A model generated the notes under the pieces. The model ran no database searches. It worked only from the letters and a program-made list of their open reading frames with translations, and was not told the origin of the DNA. Positions 17,514 to 26,256 of a DNA stretch of 42,881 nucleotides are shown here, one piece after another. The stretch spans positions 1 to 42,881 of the forward strand of contig JAGBLM010000112.1 of NCBI GenBank assembly GCA_017635415.1, read 5' to 3'. Position 1 is the stretch's first letter; every line of letters starts with the position of its first letter. This DNA comes from Succinivibrio sp. (GTDB lineage Bacteria > Pseudomonadota > Gammaproteobacteria > Enterobacterales > Succinivibrionaceae). The position numbers and the translations under genes are program-made.

Positions 17514-18148
17514 TGAACCAGACAGAACTTGATCACCTGCTCCGTCCTAACGTAAGCCACATCTGCAGATCGCTGTATAGTTTCTATCTGCGCCCACTTC
17601 GCGAGCGTGGACCGGTGCAGATTAACCTTGCGGATATCGCCAATTATCTAGGCGTATCCAGTCCCTTTTTCCCGACTACAGCAGATCTCCGTCTTGCTGG
17701 CCTATGTCTTGAAGAACTTGAAGCAACCGGTTTTATTTCACGAAAAAAAGCCCTGTCCCCGTGGCAAGGTGCAGAGGTCAGTTTTCCCTTCTTTGAAGGT
17801 CAACTTGATGAATTACCGCATAGACAGTTCCACATGACTGAGCAATGGCGTCCCAGTGCGGCATTTTCCCAGACCTGCCTTCTGGTGGGACTTGATCATG
17901 CAGATTTCAGCGAACAGGAACTCAACAGTTTTATCTCCTACTGGTCAGGTCGGGATGAACTGCGCAATCAGACCGCCTGGGAGAGAGCCTTTGCCCAAAG
18001 ACTCAAGAAAAAATACTCGGCAAAAGTCGGCAGGGCTAAGGCTGCCGTAGTCACCAAAGGAGGCACATCCGTTACAGCACCTGCTATTCAGGCCGAAACT
18101 GCCATTCCCATCGCCGAGGGTTATCAGCCTGATAATTCTGATAATTAA
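17513..18148 (+). CDS. DnaT-like primosomal protein
   Basis: The 211-residue protein has an N-terminal part (about 1-85) that reads like a winged helix (IADYLG-type helix, then LEELEATGFISRKK). A C-terminal domain (about 108-165) carries the DnaT pattern: QWRPSAAF, then LVGLDHADFSEQELNSFISYW, then a Trp and an AQRLKKKY tail. In E. coli the equivalent domain of DnaT binds single-stranded DNA and helps PriA/PriB hand over to DnaC during replication restart. The last 40 residues are low-complexity. It starts within the stop codon of the hydroxyacid dehydrogenase gene, an unexpected partner; no dnaC gene is beside it. Assignment is by motif recognition only. Confidence 0.68.
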   Translation: MNQTELDHLLRPNVSHICRSLYSFYLRPLRERGPVQINLADIANYLGVSSPFFPTTADLRLAGLCLEELEATGFISRKKALSPWQGAEVSFPFFEGQLDELPHRQFHMTEQWRPSAAFSQTCLLVGLDHADFSEQELNSFISYWSGRDELRNQTAWERAFAQRLKKKYSAKVGRAKAAVVTKGGTSVTAPAIQAETAIPIAEGYQPDNSDN

Positions 18149-18251
18149 CTAAAAATAAGGCATATTACCTCTCGTCTGACGTGTTAAGATGTTGAAGTGC
18201 CGGCAGCCGATATAGACTGCAGTGATCTTTTTTTGTTCAAGGATTGTTAAA

Positions 18252-19085
18252 GTGAAAATCGCCGCCTTTGGTCGGGAATTGTCTCTGGACTCCCCGAAGA
18301 TTATGGGAATATTAAATGTAACTCCTGATTCATTTTCAGACGGTGGCAGGTACAACACCACTGATAAAGCCTTAGATCATGCTGCCGTCATGGTTGAGGA
18401 AGGGGCTTCAATCATAGATATCGGCGGAGAATCCACAAGACCAGGTGCTGCCGAAGTATCCTTAGATGAAGAGTTATCACGTGTTGTTCCCGTAGTTGAG
18501 ACCATCTCCTGCAGACTTGATGTTATGATTTCCGTTGATACCTCACAGCCTGAGGTTATGAAATCAGCAGTTGAGGCCGGAGCGCATATTATCAATGATA
18601 TCAGAGCGTTGTCCGTGGACGGCGCCCTTTCTACCGTGGCAGACCTTAACTGTCCTGTCATCCTGATGCATATGCAGGGCAAGCCGCGCACGATGCAGAT
18701 TGCGCCCCATTACACTGATGTGGTTGCCGAGGTAAGGAAGTTTCTTCTGAACAGAGCAGAGGCCTGTCTTACTGCGGGGATCAGAAAAGAAAACCTGATC
18801 CTCGATCCTGGTTTTGGCTTTGGCAAAAGTGTGGAAGATAATTACCGCCTGCTCGCTCATCTTGAGGAACTGGTAGACACAGGTTATCCGGTGCTCTCGG
18901 CCTTATCAAGAAAGTCCATGATTGGCGCTGCCTGTGGTATTTCACAGGCCGACTTGAGAGTTACAGGTTCTGTTGCTGGCGCCTTAATCAGCGTTATGAA
19001 AGGAGCCTGTCTGGTCAGAGTTCACGATGTGGCGCAAACCAGAGAGGCACTTGACGTCTACAGAGCCACCAGGAACTCTTTCTAA
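18252..19085 (+). CDS. folP: dihydropteroate synthase
   Basis: It condenses p-aminobenzoate with hydroxymethyl-dihydropterin diphosphate to dihydropteroate in folate synthesis and is the sulfonamide target. The signatures are GILNVTPDSFSDGG near 19-32, IDIGGESTRPGA, and further on the DPGFGFGKS motif and LSRKSMIG, which bind the pterin and phosphate. I chose the GTG at 18252 (277 residues) because AAGGA lies 8 bases upstream and the product then starts just before the first strand. An upstream in-frame GTG at 18222 has no ribosome site. FtsH and glmM, its usual neighbours in enterics, are absent here. Confidence 0.95.
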   Translation: MKIAAFGRELSLDSPKIMGILNVTPDSFSDGGRYNTTDKALDHAAVMVEEGASIIDIGGESTRPGAAEVSLDEELSRVVPVVETISCRLDVMISVDTSQPEVMKSAVEAGAHIINDIRALSVDGALSTVADLNCPVILMHMQGKPRTMQIAPHYTDVVAEVRKFLLNRAEACLTAGIRKENLILDPGFGFGKSVEDNYRLLAHLEELVDTGYPVLSALSRKSMIGAACGISQADLRVTGSVAGALISVMKGACLVRVHDVAQTREALDVYRATRNSF

Positions 19086-19124
19086 GCCTGAATCAGCATA
19101 GTCAGCAGGAATTGCGCAAATAAT

Positions 19125-21401
19125 CTAGATCTCTTCAAGCGGAGCTTTAAAGGAAAGTGTCCTCACCTGCGGCAGGGAATCAAATTTTACCTTGTACTCA
19201 CCGTCTGCTTTATTGATCTGTTCGATAACACCAGGACCGAATACCTCGTGGAAAACCCTTTGCCCCAGGGAAAAATGCTGTTCGGCAAGTTCCACGCCTT
19301 CGTGTATGGTGAAAAGTTCCGGTACCTTGCCCACCATACAGATTTCATCCTCACGCAGATCGGCAAGGAAACGGGACGGACCTCTGGTGACGTTATTATG
19401 CACAAAGCCCTGAGAAACAGTCATAAAAAGCTGCAGTCGGGCTCTTGTCATAGCCACATACATCAGCCGGCGCTCTTCTTCAAGATCTGAATAGGTTGAA
19501 GATTTAACAGATGGGAAAATGCCCTCATTAAGACCGACGAGGAAAACATAGTCAAACTCCAGTCCCTTGGCGTTATGCACCGTCATCAACTGCACCTTGC
19601 CTTTGGTATCATCATAGGTTTCCGTGTAAAACAGAGCCATTTCGCGGATAAAATCGGCAACTGTAGTGCGCTCGCCCTGGGTGCTCTCAAAATTATCGGC
19701 CATCTGTCTTAAGGCCCCGAGACTTGCCACACGCTCCTTTTCACCACCGCTCTTTAGCGCCTCCTCATAGCCAAAAGTATTGATAACCTTTTCAAGCGCC
19801 GTGACAGGACCGAGCCGTCCTGCTACTCCATCATGCAGAGAGTGCACTCCTTCGATAAATAGTCTGATCCCGCACCTTGAGGTAATATCGTCATTATCTT
19901 TGAGAGCATATAAGGCAGTAAACAGACTGCAGTCGTGTTCGGTGGCATATTTTTCCACACGCTCAAGACGTTTGAGTCCAAAGCCGCGGCGAGGAACATT
20001 TATGACTCGGCGTAAGGCTGTATCATCGTCAGGATTCAGACATACTCTCAGATAAGCCATCACATCCTTGATTTCCCGACGCTCAAAGAAACTGATGTCA
20101 CCGAGTACACGGTAAGGAATAGAGTGTTTGATAAGTTCCTTTTCAAAGTGCTGTGAAACATGATGAGCCCGGTAAAGGATGGCACAGTCAGCATCAGGCT
20201 TTATTTTACGCAGTTCCTCTATCTCACTTATCACAAACTTGGCCTCCTGCTGTACCTCAGCAGTAAAGGCCAGCACTGGTTTAAGCGTCCTTAGGGAATC
20301 CTCGGCAATGGTAAACTGCGGATCAACTACCTGATGCAGACGTCCGTGATTTTCCATGGCTCTGAGCATCGCAGCGGCATTCATTTCCTGCTCGCGCTCC
20401 CTGGGGGTCAAAACCTGAGCAACATCCTCTGTTCGGACATCTTTTCGAACAGCTTCAAGTCTGACCCGTCCGGTATCAGGGTTATGAGCAATAAGCGTGT
20501 AGGCACAGTCCAAAATGAAGGGCTGCGATCGGTAATTCTTTTTTAGGGCTATACAGCAGACCTTTTGGTGAGTGGCAGGAAAACTCGTAAAAAGTTTTAC
20601 ATCCGCCCCGCGAAAAGAGTAGATGGTCTGATCAGGGTCGCCGACAATAAAAAGATTGTGATTAAGACCGCTTAATATTTCCACCAGTTCATACTGCAGT
20701 TTATCGATATCCTGAAACTCATCAACCATGATGTACTCAAGACGAGTCTGCCAGTGTTCTCGAACCTTTGTAACCGTATTGAGGATCTTCAGGGTAAAGG
20801 CAATAAGATCATCAAAATCAAGGACCGCGGCAGCTCTTTTCCGGTACAGAAAACTGTAGAACATGGCCTCTTTATAGGAGCCTGCCGCAAGTATTTTCTG
20901 TCTGAGTGAATCCGTATCCTGTGAGAGCATCTCATCAACATAGTCAAGTCTGGTGCTCTCAATGTAATCGATATAGTCCCAGCCATCCTGCAGGGAAAAC
21001 TCCTTCCCGTTGATGCCAAGTTCGCGATAAATCGGTCTTAGCATCTCCTTGACATCACTGACATCAAGGACGGAAAAATTGGCAGGATAGCCAAGGTTAT
21101 CAATCTCATCACGCAGAAAGTCACAGCAGAAACCGTGAAAGGTACGAACAAAAGGAGAAGTCATTTCACCGCACAGTTTGAGGATCCTGGATTTCATCTC
21201 CTCTGCCGCTTTATTGGTGAAGGTTACACACAATACTGATTTGGGCGATAACCCCAAAGAAGAAATAAGATAGGCATAACGATAGGTAAGACTTTTGGTC
21301 TTGCCGGTGCCGGCACCGGCAAGAACCCTCACATAGCCTTCAGTGGTGGAGACAGCAAGTCGCTGCTCCTCATTGAGATCATCAATAAATTTTTTTGGCA
21401 T
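19125..21401 (-). CDS. UvrD/PcrA-type superfamily 1 DNA helicase
   Basis: It is an ATP-driven 3'-5' helicase or translocase of repair and replication. The order of motifs is complete: a Q-motif region LNEEQRLAV, Walker A AGAGTGKT at 28-35, TFTNKAAEEMKSR, Walker B VDEFQDID, GDPDQTIYSFRGAD, KNYRS, and LMTVHNAKGLEFDYVFL, then EERRLMYVAMTRA. The end (GQRVFHEVFGPGVIEQI...VKFDS) is the Tudor-like tail seen in PcrA and UvrD, which Rep lacks. I chose the ATG at 21401 (758 residues): it begins 16 bases after the ttcA stop, while the longer frame to 21473 would overlap ttcA. It is the last gene of the directon. Confidence 0.93.
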   Translation of the reverse strand: MPKKFIDDLNEEQRLAVSTTEGYVRVLAGAGTGKTKSLTYRYAYLISSLGLSPKSVLCVTFTNKAAEEMKSRILKLCGEMTSPFVRTFHGFCCDFLRDEIDNLGYPANFSVLDVSDVKEMLRPIYRELGINGKEFSLQDGWDYIDYIESTRLDYVDEMLSQDTDSLRQKILAAGSYKEAMFYSFLYRKRAAAVLDFDDLIAFTLKILNTVTKVREHWQTRLEYIMVDEFQDIDKLQYELVEILSGLNHNLFIVGDPDQTIYSFRGADVKLFTSFPATHQKVCCIALKKNYRSQPFILDCAYTLIAHNPDTGRVRLEAVRKDVRTEDVAQVLTPREREQEMNAAAMLRAMENHGRLHQVVDPQFTIAEDSLRTLKPVLAFTAEVQQEAKFVISEIEELRKIKPDADCAILYRAHHVSQHFEKELIKHSIPYRVLGDISFFERREIKDVMAYLRVCLNPDDDTALRRVINVPRRGFGLKRLERVEKYATEHDCSLFTALYALKDNDDITSRCGIRLFIEGVHSLHDGVAGRLGPVTALEKVINTFGYEEALKSGGEKERVASLGALRQMADNFESTQGERTTVADFIREMALFYTETYDDTKGKVQLMTVHNAKGLEFDYVFLVGLNEGIFPSVKSSTYSDLEEERRLMYVAMTRARLQLFMTVSQGFVHNNVTRGPSRFLADLREDEICMVGKVPELFTIHEGVELAEQHFSLGQRVFHEVFGPGVIEQINKADGEYKVKFDSLPQVRTLSFKAPLEEI

Positions 21402-21417
21402 CTCTATGTTTTCTGTC

Positions 21418-22290
21418 TTACTTAATCTTAGGTCCGTTTGAGATCCTGCAAAAATCAAAGAGTTCCTTATCAAACAGGTGCGACGGTTTTACATTCTGCA
21501 TAGCATGAAAGACAATATCCGCCCGTTTAGGAAAATTCCTATCCCAGCTGCGAATCATTTTTGCCATGTTCGCTCTCTGTTCATCCTCGCCAAAACCGCA
21601 TAATCCCTTGGGCAGAAGAGGATACTGCTTAAGTTCGCTAAGTTTTGTGAGATCGCGCTCCCTGCAGTAGATGAGCGGTCTTATCACCGTCAGATCATCA
21701 GAATCTGTTCTCAATACCGCAGGCATGGACTTCAACACTCCACCATAAAAAAGATTCAGAAACAGAGTACACAGCGCATCATCCTTGTGATGTCCCAGTG
21801 CCACCTTATTCGCCCCCAGCTCTCTTGCTGCAGCATATAAAAATCCACGTCTCAGTCTTGAGCACATCGAGCAGTAGGGCTTGCCTGGCTTCACCTTGGT
21901 TCTGCACAACTCATAAACCGGTTTTCTGACTATCCTGTACTCAAGACCGGTACGTTTGAGGTGATCTTCAAGCAGATGCCACGGACTGCCGGGGAAACCT
22001 GATTCAATATGCACCGGTAGCAGAGTGAAATTTACAGGCGCAGATCGTTTCAGCGAAAGCAGCAGATCGAGCATGGCGTAACTGTCCTTGCCGCCTGACA
22101 TACAGACCAGTATTTTATCGCCCTCTTCTATCATGCCGTAGTCACCGATGGCTCTGCCCACATGATGGCGCAGACGCTTGTACAGTTTGTCCGCATTGTA
22201 TTTACGCTGTCTGTCCGAGGCACTAACCGCAGGATTTACTGTTGTGCCGGAAACTTCAGTCTTCAAAGGCAGTGAGTTGTCGCTGTGCAT
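21418..22290 (-). CDS. ttcA: tRNA 2-thiocytidine biosynthesis protein
   Basis: TtcA uses an iron-sulfur cluster and ATP to make 2-thiocytidine at position 32 of several tRNAs. The 290-residue protein shows the PP-loop SGGKDS at 65-70, the CSMC pair at Cys140 and Cys143, and a third conserved Cys at about 209 in PLIYCRERDL, the three ligands expected for the cluster. GHHKDDALCTLFLNLFYGG is also a hallmark. Its start lies 2 bases after the uspE stop. The uspE-ttcA neighbourhood resembles the arrangement in other gammaproteobacteria. Confidence 0.96.
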   Translation of the reverse strand: MHSDNSLPLKTEVSGTTVNPAVSASDRQRKYNADKLYKRLRHHVGRAIGDYGMIEEGDKILVCMSGGKDSYAMLDLLLSLKRSAPVNFTLLPVHIESGFPGSPWHLLEDHLKRTGLEYRIVRKPVYELCRTKVKPGKPYCSMCSRLRRGFLYAAARELGANKVALGHHKDDALCTLFLNLFYGGVLKSMPAVLRTDSDDLTVIRPLIYCRERDLTKLSELKQYPLLPKGLCGFGEDEQRANMAKMIRSWDRNFPKRADIVFHAMQNVKPSHLFDKELFDFCRISNGPKIK

Positions 22291-22292
22291 GA

Positions 22293-23285
22293 CTATAATA
22301 CTTTCTTGGTCGGTTCAGAGGTTGGCAGATTACAGACCACACTCTTGGGGGTAATCACCGCAATATCGCACTGCAGTTCATCAACCACCCGTTCGCAGAT
22401 ATTGCCAATCAGAGCCACCGCCATACCGCGACGGGCATGGGTGCCGATAAAAAGCGCGGTCGGGTTAAGTTCACTGCAGGTGGTCGGGATCACATCATCA
22501 GGTAACCCCTCACGCACATGACAATTCTCAGGCGCGATACGGTGTCGCTCGGCAAAGGACAGCAACAGTTTAAGGTTTTCCTTGAGATTGTCCTCATTTA
22601 CCAGATCGGTGCTGAAACTCGGCATATCAAGAGCCAGCGGTGGGGTAAACGGAGGAATGGCATTGATGAGGTGTATTTCACAGTGCGTAAGACGCGACAG
22701 TTCCTGCGCTTCACGCAGCAGTCTCATATTGACCAGACGCTGCTCGTATGAATCGGGGTCGGAAAAATTCACCGCCACAGCAATAATGCCCGTGGGATTC
22801 CACATATGATCTTTGGCAATCAGCACCGGCACCGGAGAGTGACGTAATAACTGCCAGTCAAGCGGAGTGAAAATCACAGAATCGAGCATACCGTGCACAT
22901 CAGCAGTCTTGATAATCAGATTACAGCCGTGTTCCTTGACCAGGGCCGTAATGTCAGGACCAACATCCTTAGACCAGATAACCTTCCTTTCAATCTTCAC
23001 CCCCATGGCGTGGATCTTAAGGTAGGCATCAAGCCAGCGCTCGTGTTTTGCTATGACACTTCTTTGAATATCGCTTTCCTGTTCTACAGACAGTACACTG
23101 GCCAGATCTTTTGAAAAATCATTAACCGGCAGCACCGCCAGAATACTGGTTTCTATCTTTTTGCCGTTCCTAACACTGGCATTGTGGATCTGAGTGTACT
23201 GATTGACCGCCAGCGCTCTGTCCAATGCCGGCTGACGCATCTGACCGGGTTCAATAACCACCAGAATATTTTGCAGATTTCTCAA
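22293..23285 (-). CDS. uspE: universal stress protein E
   Basis: The 330-residue protein is a tandem fusion of two Usp domains (about 1-155 and 160-315), close to the size of E. coli UspE. It begins with the typical MRNLQNILVVIEPGQ. The second domain contains ALFIGTHARRGMAVALIGNI followed by a D-I-A-V-I-TP end, the region that in other Usp proteins contacts nucleotide or lipid. UspE proteins are linked to stress survival, motility and aggregation. It is third in the directon, 25 bases downstream of the transglycosylase gene and 2 bases ahead of ttcA. Confidence 0.93.
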   Translation of the reverse strand: MRNLQNILVVIEPGQMRQPALDRALAVNQYTQIHNASVRNGKKIETSILAVLPVNDFSKDLASVLSVEQESDIQRSVIAKHERWLDAYLKIHAMGVKIERKVIWSKDVGPDITALVKEHGCNLIIKTADVHGMLDSVIFTPLDWQLLRHSPVPVLIAKDHMWNPTGIIAVAVNFSDPDSYEQRLVNMRLLREAQELSRLTHCEIHLINAIPPFTPPLALDMPSFSTDLVNEDNLKENLKLLLSFAERHRIAPENCHVREGLPDDVIPTTCSELNPTALFIGTHARRGMAVALIGNICERVVDELQCDIAVITPKSVVCNLPTSEPTKKVL

Positions 23286-23310
23286 TTTATACTCCTAAGT
23301 ATTGACTTTG

Positions 23311-23934
23311 TCAGTTCTGCTTACAGTAGCTTTCCATCTGACTGCTGAGCTTTGACCAGGCTCTCTTAACCTTGCGGATATAACGGTTATGAATATCCTG
23401 ATTGACCGAATAATGAAAATGATAGTTGCCGACTCCGCGCCAGATCTGACCATTGGCCTTTTCAATCTCCCGGCGCAGGAGATATCCCATCGCCCAGATA
23501 TTATGGCAGGGGCGACTTCTGATATCATTTTTGGTCAGACTGAACTGTTTTAGTTCTGATAGTCTGACATCATTGATCTGAGCAGGACCACAGTCCTGAG
23601 TCCCGTTTGTATTGTTGGTACACTTGCCGTTAACAGGTCCCTGCTCCACATAAAGGATTGCATAGAGCAACTCTTCTGGCAGTTCAAACTGATAGGCTGT
23701 CCAGGCGATGCAGTTTCTCAGATCCTGATACTTATCCATAGGTGCGGAACTGTAGGCAACATCACGCCAGTGGTCAGCAGAACCATGACAGCGCATTACC
23801 GCAGCTTCTCCTGCTGACAAAAACAGAAGACTTCCTGCTGCACACACCCCAATAATGCTCTTGAAAAGAGGCATCACCACAGGAAATGGATTAAACCTAC
23901 TTGAGTGTAATTTCGGTTTCTGAACTGCTTTCAT
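23311..23934 (-). CDS. VirB1/SLT-like lytic transglycosylase
   Basis: The protein has 207 residues with a signal peptide whose hydrophobic part is about 23-43. The mature domain shows lysozyme-like SLT features: the catalytic Glu97 in ILYVEQGP and the active-site strand GPAQIN at 116-121. Further helices follow with WAMGYLLRREIEKA, and NYHFHYS replaces the common YNxG. Such small enzymes open peptidoglycan for type IV secretion, pili or conjugation (VirB1, TrbN, IpgF, PilT). The gene overlaps the preceding DotH-like gene by 38 bases. A later ATG (residue 21) would remove the overlap but has no ribosome site, whereas GAGAG lies before the first. Confidence 0.78.
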   Translation of the reverse strand: MKAVQKPKLHSSRFNPFPVVMPLFKSIIGVCAAGSLLFLSAGEAAVMRCHGSADHWRDVAYSSAPMDKYQDLRNCIAWTAYQFELPEELLYAILYVEQGPVNGKCTNNTNGTQDCGPAQINDVRLSELKQFSLTKNDIRSRPCHNIWAMGYLLRREIEKANGQIWRGVGNYHFHYSVNQDIHNRYIRKVKRAWSKLSSQMESYCKQN

Positions 23935-24628
23935 ATTTCAGCTCTCTTACCGCATTGATCAGCGTCCGTTCAATTTTGGACTGATCCACATTTTCAAAAT
24001 GAGCCGTCACTGCTTTCGGATTAGGTTTAGGAACCTCGTGTATCTTAGGAAACAGATAACCGTCCGCGCCAAGATAACTGCGCACTCTGACAGTCTGCAG
24101 TACCGTACTGACCATAACCCCTTCGTGTTCAAGATTTACAGGTTTTAAGGTAAAAACCAGAGGTGTCTGATAGCCGTCAAGTTCCACAACAAGTCTTGAA
24201 GTTGCCGCCCCCTGAAGCTGCCTGATCAGAAGTTCTGACGCAGAGGCGGTAGTCTCTGCGCTGAAGCCCTGATTCTCCACTCTGACCGAGGCAATATCCC
24301 AAGGAATTCCCTTAAGATCGTAGAATCTGGCAATCGCCGCACCCATCTCGGGAACGCCGATAACTGTCTGCGGTATATATACGGAGGAGAGTCTTATCAC
24401 GCCGGCACTGTCGTCACCCGGCACAAAGGGAGCAGAATCAATTTCAACTTCCTCAGCATTAACCTCAACCTCATCATTGGGCAGAAGCTGATTCTCTCTG
24501 ATCTGCTCTTTGGTTCTGAAATTGCGCAGGGTATCAGGAAGTTCCGGCGGAGGTGCAGGCATAGTAATCGCAGCATCCACCGACGCCACCAGACAAAACA
24601 AAGCCAAAACCGCCAATTTCCTGATCAC
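23897..24628 (-). CDS. DotH/IcmK-like type IVB secretion/conjugation protein
   Basis: The 243-residue protein starts at GTG with GAGG 8 bases upstream and has a signal peptide cleaved after VDA (about residue 19). A proline-rich and acidic region (20-75) follows. The core then carries the pattern of DotH/IcmK (TraN of IncI plasmids): a PEMGAAIARFYDLKGIPWDI stretch near 102-121, and VELDGYQTPLVFTL near 155-168. In known systems this protein is part of the outer-membrane core complex. No DotG, DotC, DotD or DotB partner is in the window. The call rests on motif resemblance and should be regarded as probable. Confidence 0.55.
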   Translation of the reverse strand: MIRKLAVLALFCLVASVDAAITMPAPPPELPDTLRNFRTKEQIRENQLLPNDEVEVNAEEVEIDSAPFVPGDDSAGVIRLSSVYIPQTVIGVPEMGAAIARFYDLKGIPWDIASVRVENQGFSAETTASASELLIRQLQGAATSRLVVELDGYQTPLVFTLKPVNLEHEGVMVSTVLQTVRVRSYLGADGYLFPKIHEVPKPNPKAVTAHFENVDQSKIERTLINAVRELKYESSSETEITLK

Positions 24629-24654
24629 TTTTAGTACCTCAATTCATCTTCTGA

Positions 24655-24683
24655 ATTATAGCAAACATCAGGATTTATGTCTG
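24655..24683 (-). promoter_or_regulatory. promoter of the DotH-like/uspE/ttcA directon
   Basis: Read on the minus strand, CAGACA (24683-24678) and an extended -10 TGCTATAAT (24663-24655) are separated by 17 bases, close to a sigma-70 consensus. Transcription would start near 24648, about 20 bases ahead of the GTG start. The next genes follow with gaps of at most 25 bases, so this promoter could drive all five. Confidence 0.65.
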
Positions 24684-25060
24684 TTATTGTTCTTTTGATC
24701 AGTGTGTTAATTTACAGAGCAGAACCTGCTCTTGAACGTGAGGAAGATACGACCAAATCCTAAGCTCATGGGTGTAAAAACGGCGGAAAATACTGTTTAA
24801 GAGTTATCCTTAATAGCGTTTTTCAGTCGAATAATTCATATGTTCAGACTGTTTTCATTTAGCAGAAAATCAGGGGCTAAGGATTTTTGCGGTATCCGGC
24901 AAAAATCTGAAATAGAGACTAGGTTAAGAAAAAAAATCAGAAGGCGGTATTGACTACTCCGAACTTAATCCATGACGGAGCACATCAACTGTTTAATCAA
25001 AATTCAGGTTAAATTTATGCGTGCTGTTCTCATTCTAATCTATAAAGCAAAAGTATGACA
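24684..25060. other. intergenic region without a supported gene, with hairpins
   Basis: Between the directon promoter and the ppaC promoter I find no convincing gene. Three inverted repeats are visible: AGAGCAG/CTGCTCT at 24716-24732 (3-base loop), AAAAACG/CGTTTTT at 24776-24823 (long loop), and GATTTTTGC/GCAAAAATC at 24882-24907 (8-base loop). None is followed by a T-run typical of a terminator. A small RNA or a regulated leader is possible but unproven. Confidence 0.35.
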
Positions 25061-25069
25061 TGTTATAAT
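25061..25069 (+). promoter_or_regulatory. extended -10 promoter element upstream of ppaC
   Basis: TGTTATAAT is a consensus -10 with TG extension and no good -35. It would give a leader of about 170 bases before the ppaC ATG, within which a 62-codon frame exists but looks fortuitous. Confidence 0.5.
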
Positions 25070-25248
25070 CTGCTGACACGAAAACTGCGGCGCGAGCTTA
25101 AGTCTACCGCGAAAAATTACGGTTTATCAAAGAGTTTCATAGGTAGCGTCAGAAATAAGGTAAATGACTCCGCCTTTCTCTTTTATTTACAAATGCGCAA
25201 GCAGTACACTCTTAACTGGTTGTCTTTTTGTTGTTTGAGGTAACTTAC

Positions 25249-26163
25249 ATGACTGCACTGGTTCTTGGTCATAAGAATCCTGATACTGATTCCATCATCG
25301 CAGCACTGGCTGCTGAAAATTTATTCCGCGGTCGCGGCATTGATGTTGCTGCTGCCGCACAGGGAGAGCCGGCACCGGAAACAAAGTTTGTGCTTGACCG
25401 CTTCAAACTTAACGCCCCGCAGATTGTCAGTTCAGTGGCCGGTCATGACGTTTATCTTGTAGATTACTCTGATCTCGCCCAGGCTCCTGATGACTTCAAG
25501 GATGCTAAACTGCTGGGCATTCTTGATCATCACAAACTTGGCGATGTCACCTCAGATGCCCCTCTTGAATGCTGGATTCAGCCGGTTGGCTGCTCCAACA
25601 CCATCATCAAGGTAGTTTCTGATTTCTACGGAGTTAAAATTCCAGCGGCTTTAGCAGGTGCAATGCTCTGCGCCATTCTCTCTGATACCGTGCTGTTCAA
25701 ATCACCGACCTGCACCAAGACTGATGTAAAAGTTGCCAACGAACTTGCTGAGATTGCAGGTATCCAGGACATCAATGCACTGGGCATGGAAATGTTCAAG
25801 GCCAAATCAAATCTTGACGCCTCCCCACGTGATCTTATCTTCCGCGATTTCAAGGACTTTGATATGGGCGGCAAGAAAGTCGGTATCGGACAGTTAGAAC
25901 TTATCTCTTTGGATATGATCTCATCTGACCTGATGGGCAAACTGCAGAGCGAACTTGATGCTGTCAAAGCCGAAGGACGCAACAGTGCCATTCTGGTTCT
26001 TACCGATATCATGAAGGAAGGCTCAAAGATGCTGGTCTCCTCCGACAACGAGGACATTATTTATCAGGCCCTTGGTGCTAAAAAAGACAATACCTGGATG
26101 AGCGGTGTCATGTCACGCAAGAAACAGGTTGTTCCACCTCTTCAGGCTGCCTTTAAGGCCTAA
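25249..26163 (+). CDS. ppaC: manganese-dependent inorganic pyrophosphatase
   Basis: This family II (DHH) enzyme hydrolyses pyrophosphate in the cytoplasm with Mn/Co as metal. Metal ligands are visible as His8, Asp12 and Asp14 in GHKNPDTDS, Asp72 in VDYSD, and Asp93-His94-His95 in ILDHHKLGD. The C-terminal DHHA2 domain ends with SRKKQVVPPL, which binds the substrate phosphate. I chose the ATG at 25249 (304 residues) because GAGG lies 8 bases upstream and the chain then begins like other PpaC proteins; a TTG at 25228 would add seven residues. Many proteobacteria use the unrelated family I enzyme, so this choice is a lineage trait worth noting. Confidence 0.95.
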   Translation: MTALVLGHKNPDTDSIIAALAAENLFRGRGIDVAAAAQGEPAPETKFVLDRFKLNAPQIVSSVAGHDVYLVDYSDLAQAPDDFKDAKLLGILDHHKLGDVTSDAPLECWIQPVGCSNTIIKVVSDFYGVKIPAALAGAMLCAILSDTVLFKSPTCTKTDVKVANELAEIAGIQDINALGMEMFKAKSNLDASPRDLIFRDFKDFDMGGKKVGIGQLELISLDMISSDLMGKLQSELDAVKAEGRNSAILVLTDIMKEGSKMLVSSDNEDIIYQALGAKKDNTWMSGVMSRKKQVVPPLQAAFKA

Positions 26164-26184
26164 GGCGCCGCCTTTTCCCTTTAT

Positions 26185-26220
26185 AAAACCTGAAATAACT
26201 GTTGTTATTTCAGGTTTTTT
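26185..26220 (+). terminator. intrinsic terminator of ppaC
   Basis: A perfect 15-bp inverted repeat (AAAACCTGAAATAAC at 26185-26199 and its complement at 26204-26218) with a TGTT loop runs into a stretch of T residues. It lies 21 bases after the ppaC stop and shortly before rimO. Confidence 0.92.
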
Positions 26221-26256
26221 CCACCTTAGACCTTTACCTTAAACACTCGGAGCTTT

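Noticed and set aside
25055..25243. 62-codon frame upstream of ppaC
   Set aside because: Its start overlaps the extended -10 element, it has no ribosome site, and its composition is random-looking; it is more likely leader RNA.
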